A stretch of DNA of 64,000 nt from Selaginella moellendorffii (GCF_000143415.4 NW_003314272.1:1893146-1957145); one strand, 5' to 3'. Counted from the stretch's first letter, positions 47,028 through 58,096 are shown. Notes: generated by a model from the sequence alone, not told the origin. Made by a program: numbers and translations.

Positions 47028-48631
47028 TCACTGCTGAGCGCACTGGACTCTTGGTCCAGCCGGTTCGTCGTCCTCGTCGTACGCTTCCTGTTGCTGCTGC
47101 TGCTGCTTCTTCCGCATCTCCTCCTCCAGATTCACGTCGTGGAGCGTAGTCTCCTCGCACTCGTCCAGCTCCATCTCCGTCAGCTGGCTCGACGGCCGCG
47201 GCGGCAGCACTGCTTCCAAAGCCTTGCATTGCTCCGGAGTGAGGCTCCCAGACTCGGGGAAGTCGACCGAGAAGTGGATGTACAGGGTTCCCTTCATGAA
47301 GGGTCTCTGGTGGTGAGGCATCCCTTCATCGTTGATAGCCTTGAATTGGCCTGAAAGAGAGGAGACATACGTTTAGAGAAGCCCAAGAGCTACACCAAGT
47401 GATTTGCATACCTGGCTTGATAATCTCGCCCGGTCTCGACTTGACGAGGAGTTGCCTGCCGTCGAGGTGAGTGATGGTGAACTGGAAACCGCAGAGAGCA
47501 TCCAGCAAAGAGAGGCTGTGCTCCAGAAAGAGATCGTCGCCCTTTCTCTTGAACTTGGGATGCTCCTTCTGTTGCAAAACGAAGATGATGTCCCCGGTGA
47601 TTGTGTCCGGCTGCAAAAGCACAGTACATTCGTCATTCAGGGGCCCATCGTCCAAAACATGCTAAGCTAACTTACCGCTTCGTCGGCCTCTCCTTGGAAG
47701 GTAATCTTCTGATTGTGAGACATTCCCTTCTCGACAAAAACCTCTAGAAGCTTCTTCTCTTGAAGGACAACCTTGTTGCCCTTGCACTGGGGGCACTTGT
47801 CTTTCTCGTTGATGGTCTCTCCTGGAATCGTGTGAACGCGTGAGTAGACTGTACACTGGAAAAAGGAGAAAGGCAAAACATACCCGAACCCCGGCAATCG
47901 TTGCAAACTTTCTGCATCTGTTGAATCATTCCAGGGCCGATTTGATGGACAGATATCTTCATTCCAGTGCCACGGCAACCGGTACACTTTGAAGAATTCC
48001 CAGACTTCGAGCCCTTTCTGCATTGAAGAAAAGGAAGCTTAAGAACAAGAACAAACGATGTCGATCATACCCTTTGCAGCTTGGACAAAGTATGTTCCGT
48101 GACAATGTAAGCTTCTTTGACGTGCCGTTGTAGAGATCCTCGAGGGAAACCTTTAAGGTATGAACCACATCCTCGCCTCTCCTCTTTCGGCTGCCGCCTC
48201 TACTGCCACCGCCTGGAAAATTTCCTTCCTTTTCAATCCAAAACAACCACACCAGACACACAACGTACCACCACTGAAGAGCGACTCGAAGATATCAAAA
48301 GGGCTTCCGGCGCTGGGGCCGCCCATGCCCTCCTTGAGACCCTCCTCGCCATACTGATCATAGATTTCCTTCTTCTCGGGGTCACTCAAAACCTCGTACG
48401 CTTGCGAAATCTCTTTGAACTGGGGATCACCGGCAATCCCAGGCATGAGAAAAGAGAAATCCGGCAAACAAAGCACCTTACCTGCTCGGGATCGCCTCCC
48501 TTGTCGGGGTGATTCTTGATGGCGGCCTTCCGGTATGCCTTCTTCAAATCCTCCGGCGATACATCCTTGGAGACGCCAAGGATGTCGTAATACTTGGTCT
48601 CGTTGCTCCGCCTTGGCCCGCGCCCAAACAT
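47028..48631 (-). CDS. Type I DnaJ (Hsp40) chaperone, farnesylated type
   Basis: The start is at 48631 ('[20 protein letters not shown]'). It has a J domain with the HPD motif ('[10 protein letters not shown]'), a Gly/Phe-type region ('[14 protein letters not shown]'), a DnaJ zinc finger with CxxCxGxG-type repeats ('CPSCKGKGSKSG', '[10 protein letters not shown]', 'CNDCRGSG', 'CPQCKGNK'), two client-binding beta domains, a C-terminal Gln-rich helix, and the terminal tetrapeptide CAQQ, a CaaX box for farnesylation. This is the cytosolic ANJ1/DNAJA type that delivers clients to Hsp70 and stimulates its ATPase. The polyQ run in the tail comes from a CTG-type microsatellite near 47089-47108. An AAACCCTAG motif lies just before the start. 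Confidence 0.95.
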
Positions 48632-48826
48632 AGCTCTAGATCTGTGCTCCTCGACACAAACCCTAGCTCGTCGTTGTTTTAGTTTATACTGGAAAAAGGG
48701 TTAAAAGCCCCCTTTGAAAGCCTTCGAAGGCCCTAGAAGCTTCACGAACAACCGTCCGATGCAAAAGGCGATCCATTAACGAAAAGAATAATTGGGCTTT
48801 AAGAAATTTTTCCTTGAATGTTATTT

Positions 48827-50338
48827 TTACTTGGCCAATGCGAGCAATACAATTCCTATGAGAACCATGGCTCCCGATCCCCAGAAGAGCGAAGCAGCGT
48901 TTCCAGAGATCTCTCCAAACAGGAACATACCCCACAAACCAGCGACGAAGATCCCGCATTGCATTCTGCGAAGAAACGAAGATATCAATCGAAAGAAGAT
49001 CATTTGATCACAACACTCTAGATCCTATCTACCTACAACTAGAAAAAATAAAAATCGAAAGAAAACTTACATGGGATAAGCTACTGTGTAGCCGACGTAG
49101 AGAATGCTCAGGATGCTAAGCGCGTTTCCTGTGAAAAAATTGAGCCTTCGAGATTTCTGGAGTGAAACAAAACTCCTCACCTATGTTCCAAATAAGGCCC
49201 GAGACGAGCCCTGGTCCAGAAGCAACTTTCGGATTGAGCGGCGGCCATGTTCGGCTGGTCGCGGACAAGTATGGAATAACAGTCACTATGGGTGCAAAGA
49301 TGAGAACTCCGATTGCAAACGATGGAAGATAGGTGAGTCCCTGAGAATCAAGTTCTCATTAGTTCCTGGAATACCAAAGAAGGTATCGAATGCTTGCTTA
49401 CTCTAGCTGAGTGTTTCGCTCTGGTCATCGGAAGCTTGTAAAAGAAAAACATTTTACGAGTCAAAGGACAAAACCGTGGTGAGAACTTTGACCTTTACCA
49501 TGACTAGACCTCCCAAAATTCCAGCCAAGACTGCTGCGATGACTCCATGAGTGAAGTTGTCGCTAATCCTGTCCTCACCACTCTTTACAAGAACTTAGAA
49601 CCCACAGACATGAGCTAGTTGACGTACTGGACGATAGAGTAGCGTGTCTAGTTCGTCTTCTCGACCAGTAGCGACGCGGCCCATATGTCCAGCTGCGGCC
49701 AAAGAGCCTGATCAAAAACAAAAGCGTGAGCACCGAAGGAAAATATGGAGGACGACGATCTTACAAATTCCTGCTAGAAGAATCAACATGCCTATGATGG
49801 CCAAAGCCAAGCTTCGGACATGCCCGTGAGGATCAAAGATCAAGCCAGCGAGGAAAGAAACTGGGACAAAAACAATCCAAACTTGAGCTAAAATCGCGAG
49901 GAGTTTTAAGTTTACATACCAACAACAGCGGTTCCACACCAAATGCCAGTGCCAACTGCGAAAATGGAAAAAACATCTCAAGAGCTCTCTGGAAACGAGA
50001 ATGGAAAACCTGAGACGCCGATCAATCGCACAGCTCGGTAGGCATTGGCAGCCGAGACGACGAAGAAGAGCCCACTGAGAAGTCCCAGAGGAGTAAAAAC
50101 CAGCTTGTGCACGAAGATCAATGCCAGGAAGCTCGTCACCGCGATTCCAATGCTAAAAGCAAACTCCTAGAAAAAGAAAAATTTCGATCGATCGACTAGC
50201 TTACCATGCCCAGAAGTTGAAGATGAGTGGATCAACGCGCGCTCTCCTCACCGCCTCCATCTTGGAGAAGATCGTGAAGGTGCCATTGCAAATGGCGGCA
50301 AGAACAGCGAGGAAAACCCCAATTGCGACCGATGCCAT
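48827..50338 (-). CDS. Multi-pass membrane protein, DMT/TMEM144-like
   Basis: The start is at 50338 ('MASVAIGVFLAVLAAICNG'). About nine short exons encode roughly ten hydrophobic segments: 'IGIAVTSFLALIFVHKLVF', 'LSGLFFVVSAANAYRAV', 'GTGIWCGTAVVVSFLAGL', 'SLALAIIGMLILLAGIC', then, after a polar loop with 'GHMGRVATGREDELD', further segments ending with 'GIFVAGLWGMFLFGEISGN' and 'MVLIGIVLLALAK'. The paired five-segment layout and the 'FGEI' motif near the end resemble the drug/metabolite transporter superfamily (TMEM144/RhaT branch), proposed sugar or metabolite carriers. Substrate unknown. Exon joins in the middle are tentative. It is divergent from the PPR gene at 50543. Confidence 0.75.
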
Positions 50339-50542
50339 GGAGATAGGGCAAGACACAGTGGATCATCGCTTGGATCATCCTCATATCCTTGCCTAGATGC
50401 GACGCTGACATGCAGCATGCAAATCGGCAGGAGAGGCGCGTGTCGATCAGACCACACGCGTCGCCGAAATCAACGGGGGGGAAAGGGCAAAATAAAAACA
50501 AATTAGGGTTCTTGAGGGGTTTTGGCATTTAGGTCGCCCCAA

Positions 50543-52735
50543 ATGCCATGGCCGCTCAAGCGATTCTTCCTCGCACCTGGATCCAGGAAGATCGCGCATT
50601 ACAGCAGCAGAGTTCGCGATCGTGATCCACAGGTGGCGGCGATCCAGGCGCTGCTCGAGAATGTGAAGACGGCGAATGTAGGCACCTCGCTCCAGGATTT
50701 CCAGGGTAATGTCACGCAATCCACGGTCTCCGCCGTGCTGCAGCGCTTGAAGGATCCGGGGATCGCCTGGGAGTTCGCTCGCTGGGCTGTGTCCAAGGTA
50801 GGGCACTCCAATTCCACCGGCAATGCGCTGCTGGAGGTGTTCTTCGCGGCGCGCAAGCCCTGGGAGGCGCTCAAAATCTACCGAGAGTTCCTGGCCCCGT
50901 CTTGCAGGCCCAACCAGGCGATCTACGCCACGCTCATCGTGGAGTTCTGCAAGATCGGCGAGGCCGACCAGGCGCTCGAGCTCTTCCGGGAGATGAGGCA
51001 AAACAAGGTGCCGCCGGATCGCCGCCTCTACACCGCGATGCTCCACGGCCTGTGCAGGCAGCGGCAGATCGAGGAGGCCTGGAGTCTCTACCGCGAGATG
51101 ATCGATCGCAAGCTGGTGGACACCCGCGTTTGCACTGCGCTTCTAAATGGGCTGTGCAAAACCGGGCAGCTCGATCGAGCGATGTTACTGCTGGACGAGA
51201 TGCCATGCTCGCCGGACATGGTGGCCTTCACGGTGGTGATCAACGGCCTCTGCCGGGAGAAGAGGCTGGACGAGGCCTTCTCGGTGCTCGAGCGAGCTGT
51301 AAGAGCCGGGTGTGAGCCCGACTATGTCACGTACAACGTTTTTATCGATGGGCTTTGCAAGGCCGAGAGGGTAGACGATGCCTTCCAGCTCCTCAAGAAG
51401 ATGGACGAGAAGAAGTGCTTGCCAACGACGGTCACTTACACGGCGCTCGTCGACGGCCTCCTCAAGGCTGGGAGGCTTGACGAGGCGATGGCTGTGCTCG
51501 AGCAGATGGTCGAGAAGGGGAACTCGCCGACGCTCAAAACTTACACCGTCGTGATCGATGGCCTCTCGAAAGCTGGCAGGGTGGAAGAGGCCCGGAGGAT
51601 CTTCGTGGACATGCTGGGCAATGGCTGCCGTCCGGATGCTTTCGTCTACACGGCTCTCATCAGTGGTCTAGCCAAGATCGGCAAGCTCGACGCGGCTTTG
51701 GTTTATCTAAACCAGATGGTTGAGAACGGCTGCGTTGCCGGTCCTGCTACTTCCACTGGCGTCATTGACAGACTTTGCAAGTCTGGAAGGGTGGCGGATG
51801 CTTGCGGTGTTTTGCACAAGCTGGTCGAGTATGGATCTTCCGTGGACGAGGTGACTTATAATGCGGTCATTACCGGGCTTTGCAAGTCGGGGATGGTAGA
51901 CAAGGGCCACTGGTACTACCGTCAGATGTTTGCCAAAGGTATCGTTCCCACCGTAGTGACTTACAGCATTCTCATTGACGGGTTTTGCAAGGCGGACAGG
52001 ATCATCGAGGCTCGGCATTTGTTTGACATGATGGTTCAGCAAGGACACATTCCCGACGATCTCGCCTACGGTGCTCTTATAGAAGGCCTGTGCAAATCTG
52101 GGAAGCCGGAGGAGGCCTATGCTTTGTATAAGGAAGCCAATGCTCGGAAGCACCACGCCACGGCTGTTCCAGACGTGGTGACTTACACCAGCCTCATCGA
52201 TGGTCTCTGCAAGGCAGGCAGGATACTCGAGGCTAGACAGGTTTTCGACGACGTGAAAGACGCAGAGGACCTGGTCGCTTACAACTGCTTGCTCGATGGG
52301 ATATTCAAAGGCGGAGAACCGGACGAGGCTTGCCAGTTCTTCGAAGAGATGCTAGAGGCAGGGATGGAAGCTGATTGTTTTACTTATAACATCGTCGTGG
52401 ACGGGCTGTGCAAGGCCGGGAGGCTGGAAGAAGCTGTGAAGTTCTTTCAAGCTATGGATGACCGGGGTGTGGCTCGGGACGTGTGCTCTTACAACGCTCT
52501 CATCGACGGGTACTGCAAGTGTCACAACCTGGCGGCAGCGTTTGAGCTCCTCAAGAGCATGGTGGACGCTGGCATTTCTCCCAACATCATCACTTACAAC
52601 ACACTGATTGGAAGTCTCTTCAGGGCCAAGAGGGTGACCGAGGCATTTGGGCTGTTCGAGGAGATGTCGTGCAGAGGGATAGCGCCCGACGCATTCACGT
52701 ATCAGGCTTTGAATCACTCCTTGCCAAAGCACTGA
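50543..52735 (+). CDS. P-class PPR protein, about 730 codons
   Basis: A single exon. The start is the ATG 50543 ('MPWPLKRFFLAPGSRKIA'); the frame is open a little further upstream but without an ATG. The basic leader could be an organellar presequence. About seventeen 35-residue motifs of pure P type follow, each with the pattern 'VTYNAVITGLCKSGMVDKG'. No E or DYW tail. P-class proteins stabilise, splice or translate specific organellar RNAs. The target could be predicted from residues 5 and 35 of each motif. It ends 50 bp before the next PPR gene, to which it is similar in style, so the pair probably arose by tandem duplication. Confidence 0.94.
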   Translation: MPWPLKRFFLAPGSRKIAHYSSRVRDRDPQVAAIQALLENVKTANVGTSLQDFQGNVTQSTVSAVLQRLKDPGIAWEFARWAVSKVGHSNSTGNALLEVFFAARKPWEALKIYREFLAPSCRPNQAIYATLIVEFCKIGEADQALELFREMRQNKVPPDRRLYTAMLHGLCRQRQIEEAWSLYREMIDRKLVDTRVCTALLNGLCKTGQLDRAMLLLDEMPCSPDMVAFTVVINGLCREKRLDEAFSVLERAVRAGCEPDYVTYNVFIDGLCKAERVDDAFQLLKKMDEKKCLPTTVTYTALVDGLLKAGRLDEAMAVLEQMVEKGNSPTLKTYTVVIDGLSKAGRVEEARRIFVDMLGNGCRPDAFVYTALISGLAKIGKLDAALVYLNQMVENGCVAGPATSTGVIDRLCKSGRVADACGVLHKLVEYGSSVDEVTYNAVITGLCKSGMVDKGHWYYRQMFAKGIVPTVVTYSILIDGFCKADRIIEARHLFDMMVQQGHIPDDLAYGALIEGLCKSGKPEEAYALYKEANARKHHATAVPDVVTYTSLIDGLCKAGRILEARQVFDDVKDAEDLVAYNCLLDGIFKGGEPDEACQFFEEMLEAGMEADCFTYNIVVDGLCKAGRLEEAVKFFQAMDDRGVARDVCSYNALIDGYCKCHNLAAAFELLKSMVDAGISPNIITYNTLIGSLFRAKRVTEAFGLFEEMSCRGIAPDAFTYQALNHSLPKH

Positions 52736-52785
52736 AGCGCGCCTTGGGGGTTTATGGTTTAGGGGTTTCCGAAGAGGGTCATGGC

Positions 52786-54801
52786 ATGAGCTTTGCGCTA
52801 TGGTCAAGAGCAAGGATCACCAGGTTCCCGAACTTTCTCTTTCAGGCTAGGCGGTGGCCTTACTCCATTTCGGCTGCCAGTGAAGTGTATCATCAGTGTA
52901 ACACGGAAAGAAGTCATGGAGGCGAACCCATTGCAGAGAAGAATGGACAGGAGCTTACAGACAGAGACAGTGCTGGAAGAGGCAGCGGAGAAGACAGGAA
53001 ACGAAGCAGCAAGCAGAAGTTTGGTTACAAAGAAAGCATTGATACTCTCCTCAAAACTTTACTTGATCTCGAGGCTCAAGGTCGGTTTTTGGAGGTTGGA
53101 GGTGCACTGAGTGACTACAGAGGTGAACTCACATCCCGGATCGTGGCCCAAGTTTTGAAGCGGCTGAGAGACTACCGAGTAGCCTGGATGTTTTTCAAAT
53201 GGGCCGGTGAGCGGAGCAAGAGCTGCCACTCAAAGTTTTCGTGTGCTGGGCTTCTCCACATTTTTGTCAAGGCTGGAAAGCACCGCGAGGCGTACAGGCT
53301 GCTCAAAGAGGTGTTAGTAACCATCTGCGAACCGGATGTAGTGATGTACAGAACCGTGCTTGCCGGATGCTGCGTCGCAGGGGAAGTCAAGGTGGCTCGC
53401 GAGATTGTCGAAGATATGAAGGCCAGAGGTGTGGAACCCGACGTAGTGATCCACAACCTTGTCATCCGGCAACTCTGCGCTTCTGGAAATCTCGAAGACG
53501 CGTTAGCTTACTTCGACGAACTGGACGACTCGCTGGATCTCACTCACTTTACCTTCAATCCGCTGGTTGCCGCTCTTTGCAAAGCAGAGAGGACGGAAGA
53601 AGCCATCGCTTTCGTCAAGAAGATGTCCGAGAGACGCTGTTTCCCAACTTTGTTCACGTATACTTCGCTCGTGGACGGGTTTCTCAAGCTAGGCAGGCTG
53701 GACGAAGCGCTCTTGCAGCTCAAGGAAGCTGTGGAGAGGGGCTTCATCCCCGATGCTGTCACGTACACCTCGATCATCGACGGGCTTTGCAAGCTGGGGA
53801 GAGTCGAGGAAGGCTGCGAAAGGTTTCACGAGATGAGAAACCGGGGCTACGAGCCCGACGCCGTCACGTATGCTGCTCTCATAGACGGGTTCATGAAGGC
53901 AAAGATGATCCCGAAGGCCCATCGAGTATACAGGCAAATGCTGCAGAGTGGCACCGTCGTGAGTACCGTGACTTACAACATCATTCTCGACGGCCTGTGC
54001 AAAGCCGGGAGAGTGGCCGAGGCGTACGCGACGTTCCTAGCGATGGAAGAGAGGGGCTGCGTTGCGACGGTGGTGACTTACAGCGCTCTCATGGACGGCT
54101 TCTGCAGCGAAGGTAACGTGTCCGCCGCCGTGGAGCTCTTCCGCCGGATGCTGGACCGAGGCTGCGAGCCAAACCTCGTCTCGTACAACATCATCATCCG
54201 CGGCCTCTGCCGAGCAGGAAAGCTGGCAAAAGCGTATTTTTACTTCGAGAAGCTGCTCCAGAGGAGGCTCTGCCCCGACGTCTACACCTTCAACGCTTTC
54301 CTCCATGGACTGTGCCAGCGCCTCGACACTGTGAGCGACGGGGTGGAGCTCTTTGAGAGCATGGTGTCGCAGGGAACGAGTCCCAATCTCCACTCGTACA
54401 GCATTCTCATGGACGGGATCTGCAGAGCCGGGGGGCTGGAAGTCGCCCTCGAGATTTTCCGCGAGATGGTCTCCAGAGGCGTCGCTCCGGATGTGGTGGT
54501 GTTCAACACGCTGATCCGGTGGCTGTGCATCGCGGGGAGAGTGGACGAGGCCTTGGAAGTTTTCCGGGAGCTGGAGCGGCGAAGCGCTCCAGATGCTTGG
54601 AGTTACTGGAGCCTCCTCGACGGTCTGTCTAGGTGCGAGCGAATGGAGGAAGCTCGGTTGCTCTCCTTTCACATGAAGCTCCAAGGCTGCGCTCCTCGCC
54701 ACTACGATTTGACGGTAAGGTTTTTGTAAGATTTCTCGACAGTGCTGATCGTTTTTTCCTTACAGCAATCGCGATTTTGTAGTTCTCTCTTTAAGAACTG
54801 A
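52786..54801 (+). CDS. P-class PPR protein, second of tandem pair
   Basis: The start is the ATG 52786 ('MSFALWSRARITRFPNFLFQ'), an Arg-rich leader fitting organellar import. About fourteen 35-residue P-type motifs follow ('VTYTSIIDGLCKLGRVEEGC', 'VSYNIIIRGLCRAGKLAKAY'). The open frame runs to 54729, but a strong donor (gtaagg at 54715) and an acceptor near 54765 suggest a last small exon ending at 54801; both give a short tail without domain. Between the leader and the first repeat there is a Lys/Arg/Ser-rich spacer. Function: organellar RNA binding, target unknown. Confidence 0.9.
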
Positions 54802-54926
54802 AGTAAAGTTGGCATCATCGATGGTAAAGTCTTTTTTCCATTTGCAAGAAAGCTTGTTTACTGTGGTGGAGTAACAATAAGAAAAGGCTAGTTTGTAGGG
54901 ACGTGCTGCCATTCTTTACCACGAAG

Positions 54927-55008
54927 GTGGACGTGCCGGAGTGGTTATCGGGCATGACTAGAAATCATGTGGGCTTTGCCCGCGCAGGTTCGAATCCTGC
55001 CGTCCACG
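54927..55008 (+). tRNA. tRNA-Ser (anticodon AGA)
   Basis: An 82-nt class II tRNA. The acceptor stem pairs GTGGACG with CGTCCAC, followed by the discriminator G. The D-arm contains 'gccggagtggttatcgggc'. The anticodon arm is CATGA-CTAGAAA-TCATG, giving anticodon AGA (serine). The long variable arm reads 'gtgggctttgcccgc', and the T-arm has GGTTCGAATCC. A run of four Ts begins at 55011, which is a normal RNA polymerase III terminator. No intron. Confidence 0.97.
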
Positions 55009-55187
55009 TCTTTTCGGTTTCGTCTCTCCTTTTTGGCTCCTTTCTCTTTTGGACCTCCTCTCATATTCTTTTCTCTTTCGTTTTGGGAGCTACAGAGTCT
55101 TGAATTCCAGGAGAAGCCGCGACAATTATCAATGGCAGGACCACATACAATGTCGGTGGAGTGAGAGAGAAGAGGAGAAATTCGGGC

Positions 55188-56194
55188 ATGGATTCTAAAG
55201 AGAGTCTCCTCTGCAAGGTACTTTGACACTTCCTTTGAAGAATTCCCAAATCGATTCTCTTCTGTACTTTTCTTCTCTTCATAGGACATTGGCGACAGAT
55301 TGGTCACACTGCAGCTGCATCGCTCTTTGCTGGAAAAGGACGTGAGTAAATCAGAGTCTATGCTCTGCGAGAAAACAATGGGGATTTTTCCTCTCTTTTT
55401 TTCCTCTTCCGCTGATCTCAAGCTCGGCATTGATACTCTCTGGCTGCGCAGGTCCAGAGACTGAAGACAAAGTTGAAGTATGAAACTGACATCCGCAAGG
55501 CACTGGAAACCGGGCTGGGCTTTGGAGACGAGGACTCAAATCTAGACGATGTTGAGCACAATCTTCCTGCCGAGGTTCGCGTCCTCTTCCTTTCCATGGT
55601 TTTTCGTTTTCTTGAATCGTTAGATCGCAAGCATCTTTCCTCCATGCAATGTGCCTGACTGAAGTTTACTTTCCTTTGTTTCATTCGTATCAATGCTTGC
55701 AGGTGCGCGAGCTTCTGTCAGACGTTTCATCGGTGGAATCTGTCGTCTCCAATCTGGAAGACAAGGTGGTGCTTCTCCGGCACGAGATTGGAAGCGCTCG
55801 AGCTGACCGGACAAGGATCATTGTCGACTCCGGCGAAACGTCCCTCGAGAGCCTCCAAGCCAGAGTCGAGGAACTCAAGATCAAAGTCCACGACATCGAG
55901 GTGGTGAGCTCCGACGTCCTGGCCCAGGATCGCCACCGCCGGATCAAGACCGAGCAAACGTTTCTGGGATTGCCCCTCGGCAGCAACGGCAAGAGGAAGC
56001 TGCTCCAGACGAAAACCGCGCAGGTTGCTCGTCCCAGGAGGAACTCTCTCGACGATGCCGACATCGGGAAGAGCAAGCAGCAGAGAGCCAATGTACCTCC
56101 TCTCTTCGGTGGGAAGCTCTACTCGTCGGTGGACGTTCCAAGCGCTTCCTCGCTCCTGGGACGACTCAGATCCAAGAAAAAACCTCCTCAGTGA
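55188..56194 (+). CDS. MIP1-type leucine-zipper protein without DUF547
   Basis: Four exons (starting 55188 'MDSKESLLCK', then near 55285, 55452 and 55704) encode about 230 residues. The N-terminal two-thirds is the 'ternary complex factor MIP1 leucine zipper' type: 'LHRSLLEKDVQRLKTKLKYE', 'RKALETGLGF', 'LPAEVRELLSDVSSVESVVS', followed by a second coil. In most plant members this zipper precedes a DUF547 domain. Here the gene ends after a basic, Ser-rich tail ('SASSLLGRLRSKKKPPQ') without it. Its last 29 bp overlap the 3' end of the PPR gene on the other strand. Role unknown; protein-protein interaction through the zipper is expected. Confidence 0.78.
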
Positions 56195-57821
56195 ACCAGC
56201 CCGGTGCCAGTTGATCGATCACTGACGCCCCCGACGACGATCTCTCGTGAACTTTGGCCGCCGCTGCCAGTGATCCCGCCGCCGATTCGTCCGGGAAGAA
56301 CGGCATCACGTCCAGGAGCTCTTTGGCGTCGTGCACACGTCCGGCACGTCCGAGAGCGTCGACCATGCAGCAGTAGTGCTCCAGCGACGGCCTTCCAAGG
56401 CCGAAGTCCGCCACCATCGAATGGAAGCAGCTCCTGGCGTGGAAAACTCCTCCAAGGTGGCTACACGCTGCCAGAATGCTCGCCATGGTCATGGGGTCGG
56501 GGTTGGATCCCTCGACGCTCATCCGCGTGAAGAGATCGATCGCGGTGCCAAAATGCCCCCGCTTGGTAACTGCTGCTAGTGTAGAGTTCCACGATGTTCT
56601 GTCTCTAGCAGGCATTTTTTCGAAACATTTTAGAGCTCCATCATAATGGCCGATCTTTCCAAGGCTTTCAAGGACAACGTTGTGGGTTACAATGGATTTT
56701 TCCGGAATCATGGTAAGCAGCTCCAGTGCACGAGACAAATCACCACTTTGGGCATTTGCTGCCACGGTGAGATTCCACATTACGAGGTTGTGAAATGGAG
56801 CAGCATCAAAGACTTCTACTGCTCTGGAAAATTCGCTAGTTTTTATATGTGAAGCCATCAGATTCGCGTACGAGGATGCGTTGAGCTCTGGAATCTCGGA
56901 GATATCCAGCAGCCGGGCTCCAATCATCGCGTTCCATGACGCCAGATTCCATTCGGGCATGGAATGAAAGACGCTCAGCGCGAGATCGAGATATCCGTGC
57001 TGGCACAGGCCAACAACAATGCAGTTAAAGGGCACGATGCTTCGCTGAGGCATCAGGTCTAGCAAAAGCAGTGCCTGACCAAGATCCCCAGCTTTGGCAT
57101 TTGCTGCAACTAGAGCTGTCCAGGTTACAAGGTTTAGCTCCGGCATGGAATCAAACACATTCTTTACTGTAGATATACGAGAACCTACTGAAAACGCTTG
57201 TAACATTGCCGTCCAGGAAATCACGTCCCTGACCGGCATTGCATCGAAGAGTTCTTTCGCTCTCTCCTGATTCCCAGAAGCAGCATTTCCTGCAAGCATG
57301 GTGTTCCAGGCAACAAGATTCCTCTCCGGCATTCGATCAAACAGAACCTCGGCGCACTCCAGCTGCCCGTTCCGAGCGTAGGCCTGGATCATCGCGCTCC
57401 ACGCTACAACATCTGCATCTTGGATATCCGAAAACATCGCCTCGGCCTCGCGCAAGAAGCCCATCTCCGCATAGAGCCCCATCATCGCCGTCCGCACCAC
57501 CGAGTCCCACGCGGGCATCCGGTCGAAGACCCGCTTGGCCTCGTGGAGGAGGCCGTGGCGCGCGTAGCACTGGAAGAGCGCGCTCCACGAGAAGATGTTC
57601 GGGCGGGCGATGGACTCGAAGGCCAGGCGCGCGTCGCAAATGCCGCCGCAAGCTCCGTACATGTGCACGACCAGGTTGGCCAGGTATGTGTTGCCGCGGG
57701 TGTGGGCGCCGTGCGAGATCTCCCTGTGGAGCTGCCTCGCTTGCTCCAAATCTTTGGTGGAGCGCACGAGCGACGCGAGACGATCTTGTTCGTGCTTAAT
57801 CCCACGAGATTGCAAATCCAT
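56166..57821 (-). CDS. PPR protein, PLS style, 551 codons
   Basis: One exon starting at 57821 ('MDLQSRGIKHEQDRLASLVR'). About thirteen PPR motifs of 31-35 residues ('VFDRMPAWDSVVRTAMMGLY', 'LFDAMPVRDVISWTAMLQAF') lead to a partial E-type region ('LEHYCCMVDALGRAGRVHDA', 'AAGSLAAAAKVHERSS') and a short end. No DYW domain. The protein resembles the PPR genes at 18504 and 58759 more than the P-class pair. The stop lies inside the last codons of the convergent MIP1-zipper gene, giving a 29-bp coding overlap. Confidence 0.93.
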   Translation of the reverse strand: MDLQSRGIKHEQDRLASLVRSTKDLEQARQLHREISHGAHTRGNTYLANLVVHMYGACGGICDARLAFESIARPNIFSWSALFQCYARHGLLHEAKRVFDRMPAWDSVVRTAMMGLYAEMGFLREAEAMFSDIQDADVVAWSAMIQAYARNGQLECAEVLFDRMPERNLVAWNTMLAGNAASGNQERAKELFDAMPVRDVISWTAMLQAFSVGSRISTVKNVFDSMPELNLVTWTALVAANAKAGDLGQALLLLDLMPQRSIVPFNCIVVGLCQHGYLDLALSVFHSMPEWNLASWNAMIGARLLDISEIPELNASSYANLMASHIKTSEFSRAVEVFDAAPFHNLVMWNLTVAANAQSGDLSRALELLTMIPEKSIVTHNVVLESLGKIGHYDGALKCFEKMPARDRTSWNSTLAAVTKRGHFGTAIDLFTRMSVEGSNPDPMTMASILAACSHLGGVFHARSCFHSMVADFGLGRPSLEHYCCMVDALGRAGRVHDAKELLDVMPFFPDESAAGSLAAAAKVHERSSSGASVIDQLAPGWFTEEVFSWI

Positions 57822-57861
57822 CGCTCGTCCATCACAACCAAAAGAACAAGAGATCTGATAT

Positions 57862-58059
57862 CATCAAGATATGAAGAGAAGATCTATCATATTTGAGAAC
57901 AAGATTTTGAACAAGAGATCTATCACATTTGTGCGAGAAGACGATTCGATTGGAAAAAACCATCAAGATATGAACAGATGATCTATCATATTTGAGGAAC
58001 AAGACTTTGGACAAGAGATCTATCACACTTGTGCGAGAAGACGATTCGATTGGAAAACA
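57862..58059. repeat. Two tandem 99-bp units
   Basis: Copy one starts at about 57862 and copy two at about 57961; both contain 'atcaagatatgaa', 'gatctatcatatttgag', 'acaagagatctatcaca' and 'gtgcgagaagacgattcg' in order. Identity is high. Inside each unit 'gatctatca' itself occurs twice. The repeats lie between the PPR start (minus) and the RNase H stop, so they sit in the PPR gene's upstream region. Confidence 0.95.
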
Positions 58060-58096
58060 ACTAAGTACAAAATTTGGAGATGGTTTGCGCGGGCAA

